A stretch of DNA of 5,525 nucleotides. It comes from Candidatus Binatia bacterium. Lineage in GTDB: Bacteria; Desulfobacterota_B; Binatia; UBA9968. The DNA lies in assembly GCA_025922795.1 (NCBI GenBank), contig JAICHC010000224.1, forward strand, positions 1 to 5,525, in the 5' to 3' direction. The position numbers were made by a program, and so were the translations under genes. How positions within the stretch are numbered: the stretch's first letter is position 1; every line of letters starts with the position of its first letter. Positions 4,948-5,525 of this stretch are shown in pieces. The notes below the pieces were generated by a model. It was not told the DNA's origin and did not search any database. It saw only the letters and a list, made by a program, of their open reading frames with translations.

Positions 4948-5525
4948 TTATTGTAGCCCGCCGCTTTCGCGCAGCGTGAGAAACTCCTTCGCCTGCATCG
5001 GGAAGAGAACGCCGAGCAGCACGTCTTCCTCGTTCTTCGCAAGTGGGCCGAGATCCTTAATCGCTTTGTCCCAGTCGCCGGGATCCGCCATCTCGCCGGA
5101 CCGCAGCGAGTAGTCCGGCTCTTTGTCCTTCATAATCTTCTTGATTAAGTCCTTGTTGACTTCACCCGGCGGGCGCCCATACCTGCCTTTCACATAATCA
5201 CTGGTCTCCCGGCTTACGATCTTATAGCGTTCGCCGGCGAGAACATTGAGCACCGCCTGGACGCCGACGATCTGGCTTGTCGGGGTCAGCAACGGCGGAT
5301 GCCCCAGGTCCTTTTCCACGCTCGGCGTTTCTTTGAGCGCCGCGTCCATCAAATCCATGCGCTTGGCTTCTTTCAATTGCGCCACCATGTTCGAGATCAT
5401 GCCACCCGGGACCTTGTGAATGAATACGTCCGCGCTGACACCCGTGTAGCCGGTCTCGTATTTCTCATACTTTTCCTTGATTTGCCGCGTAATTTGCGCA
5501 GGTTCCTCGAGGCGCTTCACATCGA
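4948..5525 (-). CDS. Pyruvate carboxylase subunit B / oxaloacetate decarboxylase alpha-type carboxyltransferase, C-terminal part
   Basis: The frame is open to the right edge; the GTG at 5520 is internal, preceded by an in-frame GAT, so the N-terminal catalytic TIM barrel is outside the window. About 191 residues remain. They match the conserved PYC_OADA domain that follows the barrel in pyruvate carboxylase B subunits and oxaloacetate decarboxylase alpha subunits: HKVPGGMISNMVAQLKEA, DLGHPPLLTPTSQIVGVQAV, LNVLAGERYK and YVKGRYGRPPG, then EEDVLLGVLFP. The protein ends shortly afterwards with a TAA at 4950-4948. There is no Ala/Pro-rich linker or biotinyl AMKM motif, so the biotin carrier must be a separate polypeptide if the enzyme is active. 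The reaction would be carboxyl transfer between carboxybiotin and pyruvate/oxaloacetate, in anaplerosis or decarboxylation; the direction cannot be told from this fragment. Confidence 0.88.
   Translation of the reverse strand, partial: DVKRLEEPAQITRQIKEKYEKYETGYTGVSADVFIHKVPGGMISNMVAQLKEAKRMDLMDAALKETPSVEKDLGHPPLLTPTSQIVGVQAVLNVLAGERYKIVSRETSDYVKGRYGRPPGEVNKDLIKKIMKDKEPDYSLRSGEMADPGDWDKAIKDLGPLAKNEEDVLLGVLFPMQAKEFLTLRESGGLQ

Noticed and set aside
1..5525. A novel multi-gene defence or mobile system
   Set aside because: No transposase, integrase, nuclease, toxin-antitoxin, reverse transcriptase or CRISPR-like array is visible. The genes are metabolic or housekeeping, and the unusual points are within single proteins or intergenic repeats.

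Overview
The window is moderately GC-rich, gene-dense chromosomal DNA. It looks like it comes from an uncultured Gram-negative-type bacterium. A Desulfobacterota/Deltaproteobacteria-like, Methylomirabilota-like or Tectomicrobia-like lineage is my best guess, resting on gene flavour and the style of intergenic palindrome; the sequence does not settle it. There are no tRNA, rRNA, CRISPR, transposase, phage or plasmid signals. The content is mostly metabolic and housekeeping.

Plus strand, left to right. The 3' end of a metzincin-type zinc metalloprotease (1-362) comes first. It is followed by trmJ, a SPOUT tRNA 2'-O-methyltransferase (457-1215). A translationally close isochorismatase-fold hydrolase (1227-1865) has its ribosome binding site overlapping the trmJ stop codon. 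A 127-bp imperfect palindrome (1892-2018) then leads directly into the ribosome binding site of a 378-residue LVIVD-repeat beta-propeller protein (2036-3172). A second, different palindrome follows (3181-3288), with four GTTCAA units on each arm. The last plus-strand gene is a glutathione S-transferase (3298-3887), broken by a one-base frameshift near 3727.

Minus strand, converging on the GST gene. The C-terminal part of a pyruvate carboxylase subunit B / oxaloacetate decarboxylase alpha-type carboxyltransferase enters from the right edge (5525-4948). Next comes a complete Fpg/Nei-family DNA glycosylase (4870-3965).

The genes do not form one obvious pathway. trmJ and the hydrolase probably share a transcript. 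The propeller gene is bracketed by two unrelated-looking palindromes whose outer ends share a short core. The points most worth a second look are: a ring-like set of histidines at equivalent blade positions in the propeller; glycine in place of the nucleophilic cysteine in the hydrolase; the two intergenic palindromes; the frameshifted GST; and the Fpg homologue's departures from the classical Fpg lesion-recognition and zinc-finger residues. I see no strong evidence for a wholly new multi-gene system.
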